DNA of 64,000 bases from Epiperipatus broadwayi (taxonomy: Eukaryota > Onychophora > Udeonychophora > Euonychophora > Peripatidae). Positions 37,990-51,552 of the stretch are shown here, piece after piece. The translations under genes were made by a program, and so were the position numbers. Positions within the stretch are counted from its first letter, which is position 1; each line of letters begins with the position of its first letter. The notes beneath the pieces are model-generated. The model was not told where the DNA came from, searched no databases, and saw nothing but the letters and a program-made list of their open reading frames with translations. The stretch covers positions 1-64,000 of the forward strand of contig JAQFVV010013329.1 of assembly GCA_028023455.1 (NCBI GenBank). Reading direction: 5' to 3'.

Positions 37990-38780
37990 CAGATTGATGT
38001 AGTTGTTTTTTGCAAATAATGCCTCAATAGTTGAGGACATGTTGCAAGATTTATCAAATGAAAATAAGAAAGTAGGATTACGGGTAAATTTTAAAATGAC
38101 TAAAGTAATGTTCAATAGATTTTATCAAAAGATTAAAATAATGCTTAATTATGATGAAATAGAAAAAGTTAACAATGACAAATATCTTGGTCAGATTATT
38201 ATTACAGATTTACAGATGATATAAATGGATGACATTAATCATAGAATGAAACTAGATTAGGTTGCTTTTGGGAGAAATAACTTAAAATTAAAATAAAATA
38301 TGTATGTGTTTAAAAAGAAATGTATTTTCATAAATGTGTTTATCAGTTTTTACTTGTGAACCTGAGACTTGGACACTTAATATAATAGCAATACAGAGAC
38401 TTTGGACCAATAAAAGAGGAATGGAGAAATGCATATTAGTAGTAACAAAAAAGTGATAGAAAACACAATACATGGGTAAGAGAACAAACAGGTGTTACTT
38501 ACATCATTGAAATAATTAAAAGACTGAAGTGAATGGCTAAACATATTGCTAGAAAAGATGGTAATCATCAATTCAATTCTTAAACTGGATTCTAAAAGAT
38601 AGTAAAAAATTCAGAAAGAGACCATATGTGATATGCGTAGATGGAATAAGAAAGAGTTCTGGGGGTAATATGAAAAAGAATGGCTAGAGATGGGAGATAG
38701 ATTGAAATTGAAGAGACTTTCATGCTTCAGTAGAAAGATTATGGCTGATGATGCTGATAATGAATATGCATACAAAAGTT
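37990..38780 (+). pseudogene. RTE-like LINE reverse transcriptase C-terminal fossil
   Basis: Plus strand. 38003-38224 reads LFFANNASIVEDMLQDLSNE then KKVGLRVNFKMTKVM and KYLGQIIITD, matching the end of a non-LTR reverse transcriptase. The catalytic FADD box is FANN here, so both aspartates are lost. Downstream, in shifting frames, TCEPETWTLN (38352), a cluster reading REQTGVTYIIEIIKRLKWMA with HIARKDGN (near 38490-38570) and DADNEYAY (near 38750) follow the conserved C-terminal order of RTE-type LINEs. There are many stops. The apurinic endonuclease and most of the RT are missing, as usual for a 5'-truncated LINE. The clade assignment (RTE) is from pattern memory; LINE identity is firmer. Confidence 0.8.
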
Positions 38781-40148
38781 AAAATATACTTTACAAAATA
38801 TGATTATTTAGAGGCTCTTTTAATGAAAGATTAATTGTTAGTTTCCTTACCTATATATGTATAGTATCATATTAATAAATTCACATTCATTTTATTTTTG
38901 TTTGTTTATTCAATTCTGAACCATTTGATATTCATATACCTCTGGGATTTGCAGAAGGCAACTGCAATTGGCAGGCAATCTGAAGTGCTGTAGAAGGTTG
39001 CAACCTGTAGTATACTGTAGATTGGCTACAAACAATAGTTATTAATACTGTTGAGTGAACATGTAAATTAGTAATAGTTTGTTGTGATGATTAGTGTGTT
39101 AATATTACATTTAAAAGAACTGTGACATTAGTATATAAATTACATTCTGAAAATGTGGTTTTACAATAATGTTAATAAATTTGATCAATAACACAAAAAA
39201 TTGGTGTTTATATTGAATCGATTAAAACATGTTGATCCATCTAACATGAGCTGGAACTCAAAATGTACTTCAAACAAAGATAATCTTGAGATTTAGGTTA
39301 GGGACCAACCTGTATTAGAACCCATTTACAAAGCTCTAGATCAAATACCTAATGAATATCATAATAATGATGGCACACAAGAATTTTATTTTAAGTCCAG
39401 CTCACTAGCAGAATGGAGAAGGCAATGAGACTTGCATACTATTTATATCGAGACTTAAGTAAAATAGATATTAGAGAAATTAGGAATCATAGTAAATATT
39501 GAAATAATTAACAGGAGGTTTGAATCCTATACATGAAGTTAATAGAAAAACATGCGCATGGTTCTACATGTGGAAGTGGAGAAAAAGGTAATTCAAACAA
39601 CTTAATGTAGACAATAAAAATACTTTAATATTATGATAAATTAACTTTATACATTAGTATGTGTGTGAATGAGTAATATACCAAGTGATAGATAATTACA
39701 TACTTGAATTCATGCTAATGGTTCCCATGTGCTCTATTATTGACAACTAATATATATAAATGAATACACATCTTTAGTGGATATGGTATTAAGATGTCAA
39801 TCATTCATTATAAAGATTACATAATATTGCTATTAATACTTTTATCTACAGATGTAAAACATGGCGACCAATATATATTTTAGGGAGCATTCTTGGAATC
39901 ATTACATATATAATAAAACTATTGTCATGCCTTTGTGGTTTAGAAAATAAAAAAAAATACATTTTAAGATACATTTGGTTATGAGACAAAATAGATATAG
40001 ATAATTCTTTTTAATTAATATGTGAAAGGAAGAAAGCTTTATTTTCCCAAGGCAAATACTCTCAAAATACAGAAATAACAAATTATGATGGTAGGATTAT
40101 ATAACAAGGCTAATATAATATTATTAATTAATGAAGCTAGTAATATTT
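38781..40148. other. Gene-free stretch
   Basis: No coding trace recognised. GGTTTGAATCCTATAC near 39516 resembles a pol III B box but stands alone. Confidence 0.45.
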
Positions 40149-40189
<41 letters not shown>

Positions 40190-40255
40190 TTTTATATTTT
40201 TTTTTTTTTTTTTTATATATATATATATATAATTATATATATATATATATACATA
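40149..40255. repeat. Poly(T) runs followed by (AT)n
   Basis: T-runs (40153-40213, with few A interruptions) pass into AT dinucleotides with AATT at their centre. Read on the minus strand this would be a long A-tail-like run, but no retroelement body is recognised on that side. Confidence 0.85.
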
Positions 40256-40572
40256 TTGGAGCAGAGCACAATTTTACTATTACAACAGTAAAACGCGGTA
40301 AAATAATTATAATCTAAGATGTTGTGGTACTGATGTAATGGCAGAGAAATACAAAAAATAGCATGCTTCTTGATGAAAACAAAAGCTAAGACCACCTTTT
40401 AGGACAATGGTTACAGAAATATAGTTAGGCATGGTATGGTCCAGACATACTGGAATCACTGATGTGCAGAGTTCTTTTATACAGAGAAGATCCAGGGAAG
40501 TTCAACTATCCTAAGGACAGAACATGATGAGAAATCCATGGGTTCAAAATTGTTGCAATTCCCAGACTAGAA

Positions 40573-42287
<1,715 letters not shown>

Positions 42288-42313
42288 TTATATATATATA
42301 TATATATATATAT
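42288..42313. repeat. (AT)n microsatellite
   Basis: Short AT tract at the left boundary of the following LTR-like stretch. Confidence 0.9.
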
Positions 42314-45300
42314 TGAAACGATAACTTTCCAAGCCCCTATTGTTTCACCATCAAACCTAATGGCACTCTCATCTGTGCTAAGTTCAAACCTATTTAAATG
42401 TTAATAAATTTAAAATTAGTTCATGTCTGTCTAAACAGCATTATATATTTAGGTGTGAACCAACGCTATAATTAAATAGGATTAATAAAATTATAGCATA
42501 CTAAAGTTATTTAATATTTCTAAAAATGTTTATTATGTTATTTAAGTTAAGAGTAAATTATTAATTTTGTTGTTTAATATTGTAATTTCGTATGTGGATA
42601 TATAATCTGTGCTAAATAGAAGAAAGACATGATTTAAAATATGTAAAAGCCATTATCTAAAAATACTATTAAATGTTTCTTTAAAAATTGTTAAAAAATT
42701 TATTGTTTTAAATATATTTCAGGGAAAAGTTTCTCGAAAATATATTTAAAAGCTATATCAAAATATGTTTGTAAATTATTTTAAATAAATAGGTAAAAAG
42801 TTTGTGTTTTAAAAAAATGTTAAAAGGTTGTTTTTAAATAAGAAGAGTTTCTATTTAATGTAAGATAAAGATTAAAAGCTGGTCAAGTGATTAAAAAGAT
42901 TTTTGATTGTAAACAAGTGTCATTAATGACCACACCTGGAATACGTAAAAAGTAAAACTAGTTCAAAATTTACTAATTAAAATCTCCTTAGATAAGATTA
43001 AGTTATTTTAAAATCTAAATTTGACAATTGTTTGCAATGAAAAATCTTAATAATAATAGCTTATGGAATGTTTCTAACATAAGACATCTAAGATCTGGAT
43101 TATAAATTGAAAATTATTTAATTAAATTCCTGAGTTTAGTGAGTCTTGAGGTGAGGGATTCCGATAAGGAAAACATATAAATACTCTGTATTCTTAATAT
43201 ATAGACAGCCATATTGTTAGTGAGAATTGCAGCCAGTCTTCACAATTGTTAATGTTTAACATGTCCGGATAAAAGCAGGTCTCTTGTTGATGTTACTCCA
43301 TGGGAAAATGGGGTTTATCTCATCAAAATGCCTAGACCACCATCATGCTGATAGAAGAGATGAGCCTAACATAATGGGAAAGATGATGCCGCCCAGTCTA
43401 ACTAAACCAAACCAACAGCCAAGAACTTGCAGTCCAGATAAATAATACCAGTAGCATTTTATTTTTCAAACCGCAGAGCTCTGTATAATTCTGTGTAATT
43501 CTTTATGTAAATATATTTATATGAGTTAGCTAACTCTCCTTTTAAAATAATTATAAAACTAATATATACCCCAAACTTAAATCCATTTAGTTAATATTTT
43601 AAATATGTCAATTGCTATCAAAATTTAATGTGTTGAAGTTTAAATAATTTGACTTATTTATATTTTCATTTCATTTAAAGTACATTATAAGTGTCTAATT
43701 TAAAGTTATATCACTGCGGTTGTGTCTATATTTCTTTGCTTATTTTAATTTGATGCTTTTATAATTTATATGCCAATATTTCGAAAAAGTAGGCATTTAA
43801 TTTCATGTATATTTTAAGAAGATATTATTTGAAAATCTTTGTGTAATTTGTTTATAGCGTCAACTTTCTGCACTGTTTCGAAATCCTATTTTTTATTATT
43901 TAAAAGATTTAATATGTGAAATGTGGTTTTTTTAATCAACCATTTAAGAACTTAACTTGATAAGTTTATTTTAGAATTAAATTTAGCCTTGATCACTTTA
44001 TAAGTATATTTTACATTTAAATTCTTAAGTCCATAGAAATATACTTTCCCTCCTTAAATATGTATTATCTATAAGTAACTTAATAGATCGAACATGTCAA
44101 AGTACAGATGTAGTAATATTGCTTTTAGTAGCATAGACATTTATTATCAGGCTATGCAAGAGTTGGTCCCAATTTGATAGAGCTAATATGCTATTAACTC
44201 GTAATTCATAGTATGAAATATACTATTCTTTGCTTGGCGGATGTGATATATTATTTTATAAAATTATTCTCGTTTTGCTGCTATACGTAATATACATATC
44301 TCAAGATGGAGTCATGGTGTTTCCAGCACATCTTCTCTTATAGGGTAGAGCAGTAGCAAAGCCTGAGCCAAGGTCAGGTTAGCATGTAAGTCCCCCACCA
44401 TTCCTGAACACAATGTTCCTTTTCACGCAGCATTGCGGTCGGTTACAGGGTACCAGCATTTGTCGCAAAAACCCTGAAGTTATTTCATCCATCCACAGAG
44501 TGACTTTTCCTATTATTGTTTACCTGTTCCATAGTGCATTGGTAAAATCTTATTTCAGCCAACTCTCCCACCTTAACATAACGCTTTCAGCATTCTGAAA
44601 TTTTCTCTCGAAAGCCATGTTCGATCGATCATTACTTGAGCTGGTTTATGCACTCATTATTAAATTATATGGTATATTTTAGTAAATGAATTCATGATCA
44701 AAGTTTAATATAATTATTTATATACCAGCCACAAATGTAATAAGAATTGGCTTAACTAGAGTTATAGACATTTAGGTATCAATTGTAAACAATTCATAAG
44801 ATGGGCATATGTTAAACCCCTTTATGAAATTTAATGATTACTTATGTGAAGTGATTTTGAATTACCAAATGTTTGAGTACATTCCCCACTGAATGCTATT
44901 GTAAATAAGTGATATATATAGATATGAGTTGTAAATAAATATATAATTAATTTAATGTATTCTGTTCTCTGTTTCGTTCTTGATCTAATTCAATCCAATT
45001 CTAATTACTATTTATAGTCTATATATGTGAAAATTATGCATTAATTTAAATTAGATTAGTTATATATTTTATTCAATTAAGAACCTCTCTTTTAATTATC
45101 AGAGTCTTATTGCTTCTCCGTGACCTATGTCGGCCATGTGGAAAGAGGTATACTACGTGTAATTTCAAGGTGGCCATTCGTAGGGTCTTGAGTCTTGGAA
45201 TCCTGGCTTACGAGTTGAAGTGTGGTTGGACTTGGGATGTCACAGTCCTAGTCTGGTCAACTTCGGTCTCTTTTGCTTGGATTCTGAATTCTGTTACGTG

Positions 45301-45322
45301 AATGTACAAACTTGACTGTTAC
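42314..45322 (+). mobile_element. Possible 3 kb LTR-like unit
   Basis: Bounded by (AT)n tracts: it starts TTGAAACGATAAC and ends GACTGTTACAATATATA. TATAAATACTCTG (43176-43188) is a good TATA box in a GC-richer setting. AATAAAT followed by TCTGTTCTCTGTTTCGTTC near 44936-44985 could be the poly(A) and R/U5 region. The 3' part (45100-45300) is GC-richer. Open frames at 44413-44598 and 45110-45301 have no recognisable domain. There is no second copy in the window, so this rests only on layout analogy with X, Y and the 45-51 kb element. Confidence 0.3.
43176..43183 (+). promoter_or_regulatory. TATA-box
   Basis: TATAAATA preceded by CCGATAAGGAAAACA and followed about 25 bp later by GACAGCC. Context resembles the other LTR-like promoters in the window. 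Confidence 0.4.
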
Positions 45323-45334
45323 AATATATATATA

Positions 45335-47472
45335 GAACCTGATTGAAATCCGATTAAGTTTTTAATTTTCACTAAACTTAATTTTTATTAAATCTTATTT
45401 AATGTTTACATTTTTATTATTATTTAAAAAGAGTACGTGTATCAAGATACGCATGCGTTTATATGCAAAACAGATCATTTTAATGTTTATCAATTTATTT
45501 TAAAATAGTTTTCTTATACTGCTTGTTTTTACTTAAAATCAATTTGATTTAAAACAAACTGGCTAGCTAATTGCATTCCTGCTGCTTTCATTTTAATTAT
45601 TTTAAACAATTCTAAAAGCGGAGATTTGATTTTTTATGTAGTTGTTTTCATGTCAATAATCCCTAGGTAGAATTCTTAGATTAGATTGAGTGGGAGACAA
45701 TATTTGCCCTGCCTAAGGCATAGCAATTGGAGAACAAGGAAAGTATTTAGCTCTGAAATATTTGGAGTGTCAGTTAATTAATTACTCTTAACTAGACAAG
45801 CTGTTTCTCAAGTGAAAGTTTATCTCAACGGACATTTAAATTCTTAAAGGAAAATCGCTGTTATTTAAATCCTTTTGCTTGCAACAAGATGAAGAATACT
45901 ATATGTGTTATCACCAAGAGAATGGCTTGCTAATTTAACAAAAGACGGATCCCTAACTTCCAAATTCACTCCAGTAATGCCTTAAACACCTAGAAGAAGC
46001 TGGAATCTCTTTACTTCTACCTTGCCTCTGTCAAAGACCTGAAAATGAACTAAAATAACAGTGTGCACTGTACATGAACATTGCTTTTACTGTAAGGTAA
46101 CAATTTTTTAATTCTTCCCAGGGTAAATTACTTCTCATCAAATCTCCACTCAATCTAATCATAAATATGAATTCCTAAACAATATAGCCTCATATTTAAT
46201 ATTTGCTGTGTTTTCTAATATTTTGTATTGTATCTTGGAATCTTAGTTTTAAGATTCCAAGTTGCTTTCAATTTTTCTTTATTGGAGAATGATGAATGAG
46301 TTTTATATTTTTATGCCTCGCTTTTTATAAATGCTTTAGCAGTCATGTATATTTTAAAAGCTTACCTGTAATTATTTTATTATTCAATATTTAATTTGTA
46401 AACACTGTGTTTCCACTTTCGGAAACCTCCAAAATCTTTTGGCTGACAACTTTATTATTGTCTAATTTTCCACAGGTGGGGGTTTCGTTTCTTACATCTC
46501 TGAAGTTGGAAATTAGAATTGTTTTTCTTTGTAATTTTATAAGTCATTAGCAGGAAGATAATATTTATCCCTCTTTAAATTACAGGTGAGCGATATTTTC
46601 ATTCTGCTAAAGTATTTAAAACTTTTAATATTTTTATACTCATGTACACTCTCCGATAGATTTATTTTGTATTTCTTATGTGTGCTTTAAAGTTATCAGT
46701 GCGTGTACTTAGAATTTGTTTGTAATTCGTTTTCTTTAATTGCTGGGGCAGACATAACTGGTTTTCTAATAATTTTCTTGTCTCTTATTGAAACCCTTAA
46801 TTATTAATTTTAGAGTAATTTTTACCAATCATTTGGCTGGGATTCACCAGTTTTAATTGTTTACTTCATTTCAATCTTATTTTTTGATTGTTCTTTAGGT
46901 GGATCAATCACTGTTATTTTAAACGTAATAATAGGTGCAGCTCATATCAACATAAGGACGCTCGGGGTCTGATCATTTTTGGACCTTGAAAAGCTCGTTG
47001 GCACTGGTTTCTCTGATTTGTTTCAATAGCGTATTGTTTGAAGAGCTGAAAGTGAGGACCAATGTTTGGGTGAATCCTCTGCTGAATAAACTTTACTTCC
47101 TCTCTTTATAATTCGTTATTAGAAAATCAGTCAGTCTGTCATAGCTTTGCCTTTCGTATTTCTGGTACATGCCTGAGTTAACCCTATTTATTGTGTCAAT
47201 AAATTATACTTCATAATTTATTTTCTCTTAATAAAATTTTGTGGAATATGTTTAAACTTAATTTGGCTGATGTTTGTCTTTGTGATTTTTGTCTCAATTG
47301 TCTAAACAATTTAAGATCTCTTGTTTCTCCCTGAGTCTAGTTGGCACAAACCATCATCATCATCTATTCTGATCACAGTAAATAAATTTTCCAGATATGT
47401 AGTGATCTAGTGGCGCCCTCTGTATCAGAATAGATTGATAGATGAAATTAAAATTCTTTGTCCGGCACATAA
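45335..47472 (+). repeat. Left terminal direct repeat (LTR1)
   Basis: Begins GAACCTGATTGAAATCCGAT and is collinear with 48911-51027. The TATA box of LTR2 is degenerate here (GTATTTAGCTCTG near 45745-45757, with a local deletion). AATAAACTTTACTTCC near 47085 is a poly(A) signal. TGGCGCCC at 47411-47418 resembles a primer-binding site, but similarity to LTR2 continues about 60 bp beyond it, so the exact LTR edge is ambiguous. About 45 bp near 46846-46890 are absent from LTR2. Confidence 0.8.
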
Positions 47473-48156
47473 TATAAAATGTTTAGCACTACCAATGTGG
47501 GGCTTCGAGTTTTCAAGCCCATGTGAGATTTTGTTAGACAATTGAGAAAGATTTTGGGTGTAAGAGGCAAGATTTAGTAGGTGGAGATTCAGTTTTGTTA
47601 ATTATTGCATGTATTTTGGAGCAGATTGGTAGGATGGGGTTTGTCTTCTTTTTAATGAAATAGCTTAGAAACAATAAATAGTAAATAGCGGTTTTTTTTA
47701 GATGAAAATCTTTCAGAGTTAATTTTTCATATTTAAAAGTGTTTAAAAAATAATATAGTTTGTTGTCTTTTGGCATAAATAATTAGTGAACAGGAAATAA
47801 TTAATAAATAGAAAATAGTGTCGTATTTGCTTTTAGATTTTGTTTTTGGTTTTAAGAAGTTAATAAGCGAATTTAGTCTTGTGTGAAAATGGGAGTAGTT
47901 GAAAAAGAAGGGAGTGAGTCACAGTTGATGATGAAGATGTTGATTTAGTTGGTAATAGAAATGAAAGAAGAACTTAGTGAAAATCAAGCAGAACCAGCAA
48001 GAAATGATTAGAGAAATGAGAGAGATGAGGGGTGAAATAACGGGAAGAGTGGAAGAAACTAAGAAAGTAGAAAAATAGAGTAGAGAAGTAGAAAATGTAG
48101 ACATTATAAAAAATATAGAAATTAAGGGAGCACAGAATAGTGTTAAGACAGAGAAG
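47473..48156. other. Internal leader and broken gag-like stretch of the 45-51 kb element
   Basis: Plus-strand frames near 47960-48075 read MKEELSENQAEPAR and MIREMREMRGEITGRVEETK with charged, heptad-like composition, broken by stops. Minus-strand frames here (47534-47776, 47919-48162) are antisense shadows. Confidence 0.45.
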
Positions 48157-48375
48157 GTGCAAATAAAGTTAGAAATAAGTACTACAGATGGGTTACAAGT
48201 AGAAAGTGTGGCGGAAAATCTAGTAAATGTAGGTAAAGAAATAAAAGAAAGTTATAAGGTAAAAACAGAAAAGAAGGTAGAAGAGTCTCCATGTGAAACT
48301 AAAAATAAATTGTTTTCAATAAGTGTTTGTGTTGAATATGAATTTGAAAAGAAGAACAGAATTAAAAAAAAATAA
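48157..48375 (+). CDS. Gag-like fragment of the 45-51 kb element
   Basis: A 72-codon frame beginning MQIKLEISTTDGLQVESVAE is rich in lysine and glutamate, continuing the coiled-coil-like composition upstream. It ends KNRIKKK at an A-run, where a shift would lead into the next open segment (48397-48681). Position directly inside the terminal repeats and composition suggest a degenerate structural (gag) protein, but no capsid or zinc-knuckle motif is recognised. Confidence 0.35.
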   Translation: MQIKLEISTTDGLQVESVAENLVNVGKEIKESYKVKTEKKVEESPCETKNKLFSISVCVEYEFEKKNRIKKK

Positions 48376-48396
48376 GAAATATGATTTTAAAGCTGA

Positions 48397-48681
48397 AATA
48401 GAACCATCTATAAAACAATCTTATTTAAAACGTTCAAAAAAGGGGTAGAAGATAAAATTTTCCCCTTTGCTAGTGTTGATATACTCAAAAAGAAAGTAGG
48501 AAAGGTTGAAGAAATGGGAAGTTTCTTTAAGAAAAAGATTACATTATATACGCTAGAAAATAGAACAGAACGAGAAAGAGATAATAGAAGTTTGTATAAG
48601 CTAGGAAAATATAATAGAGTGAAAGGAAGTTATTTCAGTAAGTTAGTGAAAGGAGTAAAAGAACCGCAGGACAAAAGTTAA
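48397..48681 (+). pseudogene. Second open gag-like segment, 94 codons without start
   Basis: This frame is open from after the stop at 48394 to TAA at 48679-48681, with no early ATG. It reads KTFKKGVEDKIFPFASVDIL then KKKVGKVEEM and NRTERERDNRSLYKLGKYNR. It is strongly basic near its end. It follows the previous frame after a small shift, so the two probably come from one ancestral ORF. Function unknown; a nucleic-acid-binding gag tail is one possibility. Confidence 0.4.
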
Positions 48682-48910
48682 GGGTTCAGCATTTAGCAAT
48701 CGGATGGATTGTTTTTAATACAAATAAAAAACATTTTGTCAACGGATTATGAAAATGGAAAATGTGAGATGAAATATTGTTTTGTTTTTCATGAGTGCGA
48801 GGCAAACGTTCGGTCAAATTTCTAAGAATGTTTTTTTAAATGTTTATAGTTTTAAAAAAAAAAGTTACAGGAATGTTTTGTTTATTTTTAAATCACGTTT
48901 TGAGGCAGTT

Positions 48911-51027
48911 GAACCTGATTGAAATCCGATTAAGTTTTTAATTTTCACTAAACTTAATTTTTGTTAAATCTTATTTAATGTTTAAATTTTTATTATTATT
49001 TAAAAATAATACGTGTATCAAGATACCCACGCGTTTATATGTAAAACAGATCATTCTACTGTTTTCAATTTATTTTAAAATAGATTTCTTATACCGCTTG
49101 GTTTTACTTTAAATCAATTTGATTTAAAAACAAGCTGGCTAGCTAATTGCATTCCTGTTGCTTTTATTTTAATTATTGTAAACAATTCTAAAAGCAGAGA
49201 TTTGATTTTTATGTAGTTGTTTTCATGTCAATAATCTGTGGGTAGAATTCTTAGATTAGATTGAGCAGGAGATTAATATTTGCCCCGCCTAAGGTGTAGA
49301 AATTAGACAACAATGAAAGTGTTTCATGGGAAATGGAGCAACATATAAATAGCCCTGAAAATTTGGAGTGTCAGTTAATTAATTATTCTTAACTAGACAA
49401 GCTGTTTCTCAAGTGAAAGTTTATCTCAACGGACATTTACATTTTTAAAGGAAATTTGCTGTTATTTAAATCCTTTTACTTGCAACAAGATGAAAAATAC
49501 TATATGTCTTATCTCCACCAGAATGGCTTGCTAATTTAACAAAAGACAGATCCCTAACATCCAAATTTGCTCCAGTAATCCCTTAAACACCTAGAAGAAG
49601 CTGGAATCTCTTTACCTCTACCTTGCCACTGTCAAAGACCTGAAAATGATCTAAAATAATAGTGCACACTCTACGTGAACATTGCTTTTACCATAAGGTA
49701 ACTATTTTATTATTCTTCCCAGAGTAAATTAATTCACATCAAATCTCCACTCAATCTAATCATAAATATGTATTCCTAAACAATATAGCCTCATATTTAA
49801 TATTTGCTGTGTTTTCTAATATTTTGTCGTGTGTCTTGGAATCTTAGTTTTAAGATTCCAAGTTGCTTTCAATTTTTGTTTATTGGAGAGTGACGAATGA
49901 GTTTTATATTTTTATGACTGCTTTTTATAAATGCTTTACCAGTCATGTATATTTTAAATGCTTACCTGTAATTGTTTTATTATTCAATATTTAATTTGTA
50001 AACACTGTGTTTGCACTTTCGCAAACCTCCAAAATCTTTTGGCTGACGACTTTATTATTGTCTAATTTTCCGCAGATGGGGATTTCATTTCTTATATTTC
50101 TGAAGGCGGAAATTAGAATTGTTTTTCTTTGTAATTTTATAAGTCATTGGCAGGAAGATAATATTTATCCCTCTTCAAATTACAGGTGAGCGATACTTTC
50201 ATTCTGCTAAAGTATTTAAAACTTTTAATATTTTCTTACTCATGAGCACTCTATGATAGATTTATTCTGTATTTTTTACATGTGCTTTAAAGTTATCAGA
50301 GCATGTACTCAGAATTTGTTTGTAATTCATTTTCTTTAATTGCTGTGGCAGATGTAACTGGTTTTCTAATGATTTACTTGTCTCTTATTGAGACCCTTAA
50401 TTATTAATTTTAGAATAATTTTTGCCAATCTTATTTTTTGATTGTTCTTTAGGTGGATCAATCACTGTTATTTTAAATGTAATAATAGGTGCAGCTCATA
50501 CCAACATAAAGACTCTGGGGGTCTGAACATTTTTGGACCTCGAAAAGCTTGTCAGCACTGTTTTTTTTTTATCTGTTTCAATAACATATTGTTTGCATGC
50601 CTGAAAGTGAGGACCAATGTCTGGGTGAACCCTCTGCTGAATAAACTTTACTTTCTCCCTTTATAATTCATTATTAGAAAATCAGTCGGTCTATCATAGC
50701 TTTGCCTTTTGTATTTCTGTTACACGCCTGAGTTAACCCTATATATTGTGTCAATTAATTATACTTCATAATTTATTTTCTCTTAATAAAATTTTGTGGA
50801 ATATGTTTAAACTTAATTTGGCTGATGTTTATCTTTGTGCTTTTTGTCTCAATTGTCTAAACAATTTAAGATCTCTTGTTTCTCCCTGAGTGTAGTCAGC
50901 ACAAACCATCATCATCATCTATTCTGATCACAGTAAATAAATTTTCCAGATACGTAGTGATCTGGTGTTGCCCTCTGTATGAGAATAGATTGATAGACGA
51001 AATTAAAACCTTTCATCCAGCACATAA
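48911..51027 (+). repeat. Right terminal direct repeat (LTR2)
   Basis: Collinear with LTR1. It has the better promoter: ACATATAAATAGCCCTGAAA at 49341-49360. AATAAACTTTACTTTC near 50640 is the poly(A) signal. The primer-binding-like TGGCGCCC of LTR1 is TGTTGCCC here (50965-50972). It ends CAGCACATAAAATATATATA in an AT tract. A small frame at 50007-50189 and others inside are not credible genes. Confidence 0.8.
49342..49355 (+). promoter_or_regulatory. TATA-box of LTR2
   Basis: ATATAAATAGCCCTG: a consensus TATA followed by GCCCTGAAAA, the same arrangement as in X copies 1 and 2. Confidence 0.5.
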
Positions 51028-51040
51028 AATATATATATAT

Positions 51041-51263
51041 ATGTCCACAGATGGCGTTCTACCCAAAACACCGATCAAGCGTATGTTTCGTTTACATAAA
51101 CGTCAGAGTAGTTAGTATTCACTATCTCTAACTATAATTATAGTTAGAGATAGTGAATACTTGGAATTATAGTTAGAGATAGTGAATACTAACTACTCTG
51201 ATGTTTATGTAAACGAAACATACGCTTGATCGGTGTTTTGGGTAGAACGCCATCTGTGGACAT
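51041..51263. mobile_element. Near-perfect palindromic MITE, 99 bp arms
   Basis: Left arm 51041-51139 (ATGTCCACAGATGGCGTTCT at its start) and right arm 51165-51263 (AGAACGCCATCTGTGGACAT at its end) are complementary at about 98 of 99 positions. The only difference seen is CGTCAG versus CATCAG. The 25 bp spacer (51140-51164) is itself a further copy of the inner arm (ATAGTTAGAGATAGTGAATA). The left side is a short (AT)n. No coding capacity. The high arm identity implies a recent origin or ongoing gene conversion. Confidence 0.93.
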
Positions 51264-51326
51264 AAATACAAGCGTTAGCAAGTTTTTTAACTTGCATTTT
51301 TGTTTATCATATATATATATGTCAGA

Positions 51327-51552
51327 ATGACTAATCATAGATTTGACATTTTGCATAAGAATGAAGATAGACTGGTTTCAAAACATTTTAATTGATCGAA
51401 TCATTCAATTGATGATTTAAGAGTAGTAATTCTTCAGGAAGGTTTTTCTTCTACAAGGGAGAGGAAACAAAAGGAGATTTTTTTATTATTTTTAAATTCA
51501 AGACTTTAGAACCACATGGATTGAATTTAAACATTGGAACTATTACATCTCT
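51327..51552 (+). pseudogene. GIY-YIG-type endonuclease tail of a second PLE lineage
   Basis: Plus-strand translation MTNHRFDILHKNEDRLVSKH, then after a stop SNHSIDDLRVVILQEGFSST RERKQKEIF, and after a frameshift FKFKTLEPHGLNLNIG. The order HR..I, VSKHF, H(S)IDDLRV, ERxxxE and TLxPxGLN is the C-terminal pattern seen in Neptune-type PLE and related GIY-YIG nucleases. It is different from the KILHEERNHSKRK pattern of PLE-1 and PLE-2. Only about 70 codons survive, with one stop and one shift; there is no RT. It lies directly after the palindromic MITE and a short AT tract. Confidence 0.6.

Larger units (their letters stand above)
45335..51028 (+). mobile_element. Non-autonomous LTR-type element with ~2.1 kb terminal direct repeats
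   Basis: Two direct repeats of about 2.1 kb (45335-47472 and 48911-51027) enclose about 1.44 kb with gag-like frames and no pol. (AT)n borders both ends of the whole unit. The terminal repeats look roughly 90-93% similar by eye, implying an old insertion. The absence of pol suggests a large retrotransposon derivative moved in trans, or an internal deletion. Confidence 0.8.

Noticed and set aside
44413-45301. Two 61-63 codon frames in a GC-richer region
   Set aside because: No recognisable domain, no matching second copy, and LTR-like context; length is near chance expectation.
47534-48162. Minus-strand hydrophobic frames
   Set aside because: Antisense shadows of the lysine/glutamate-rich gag-like frames.
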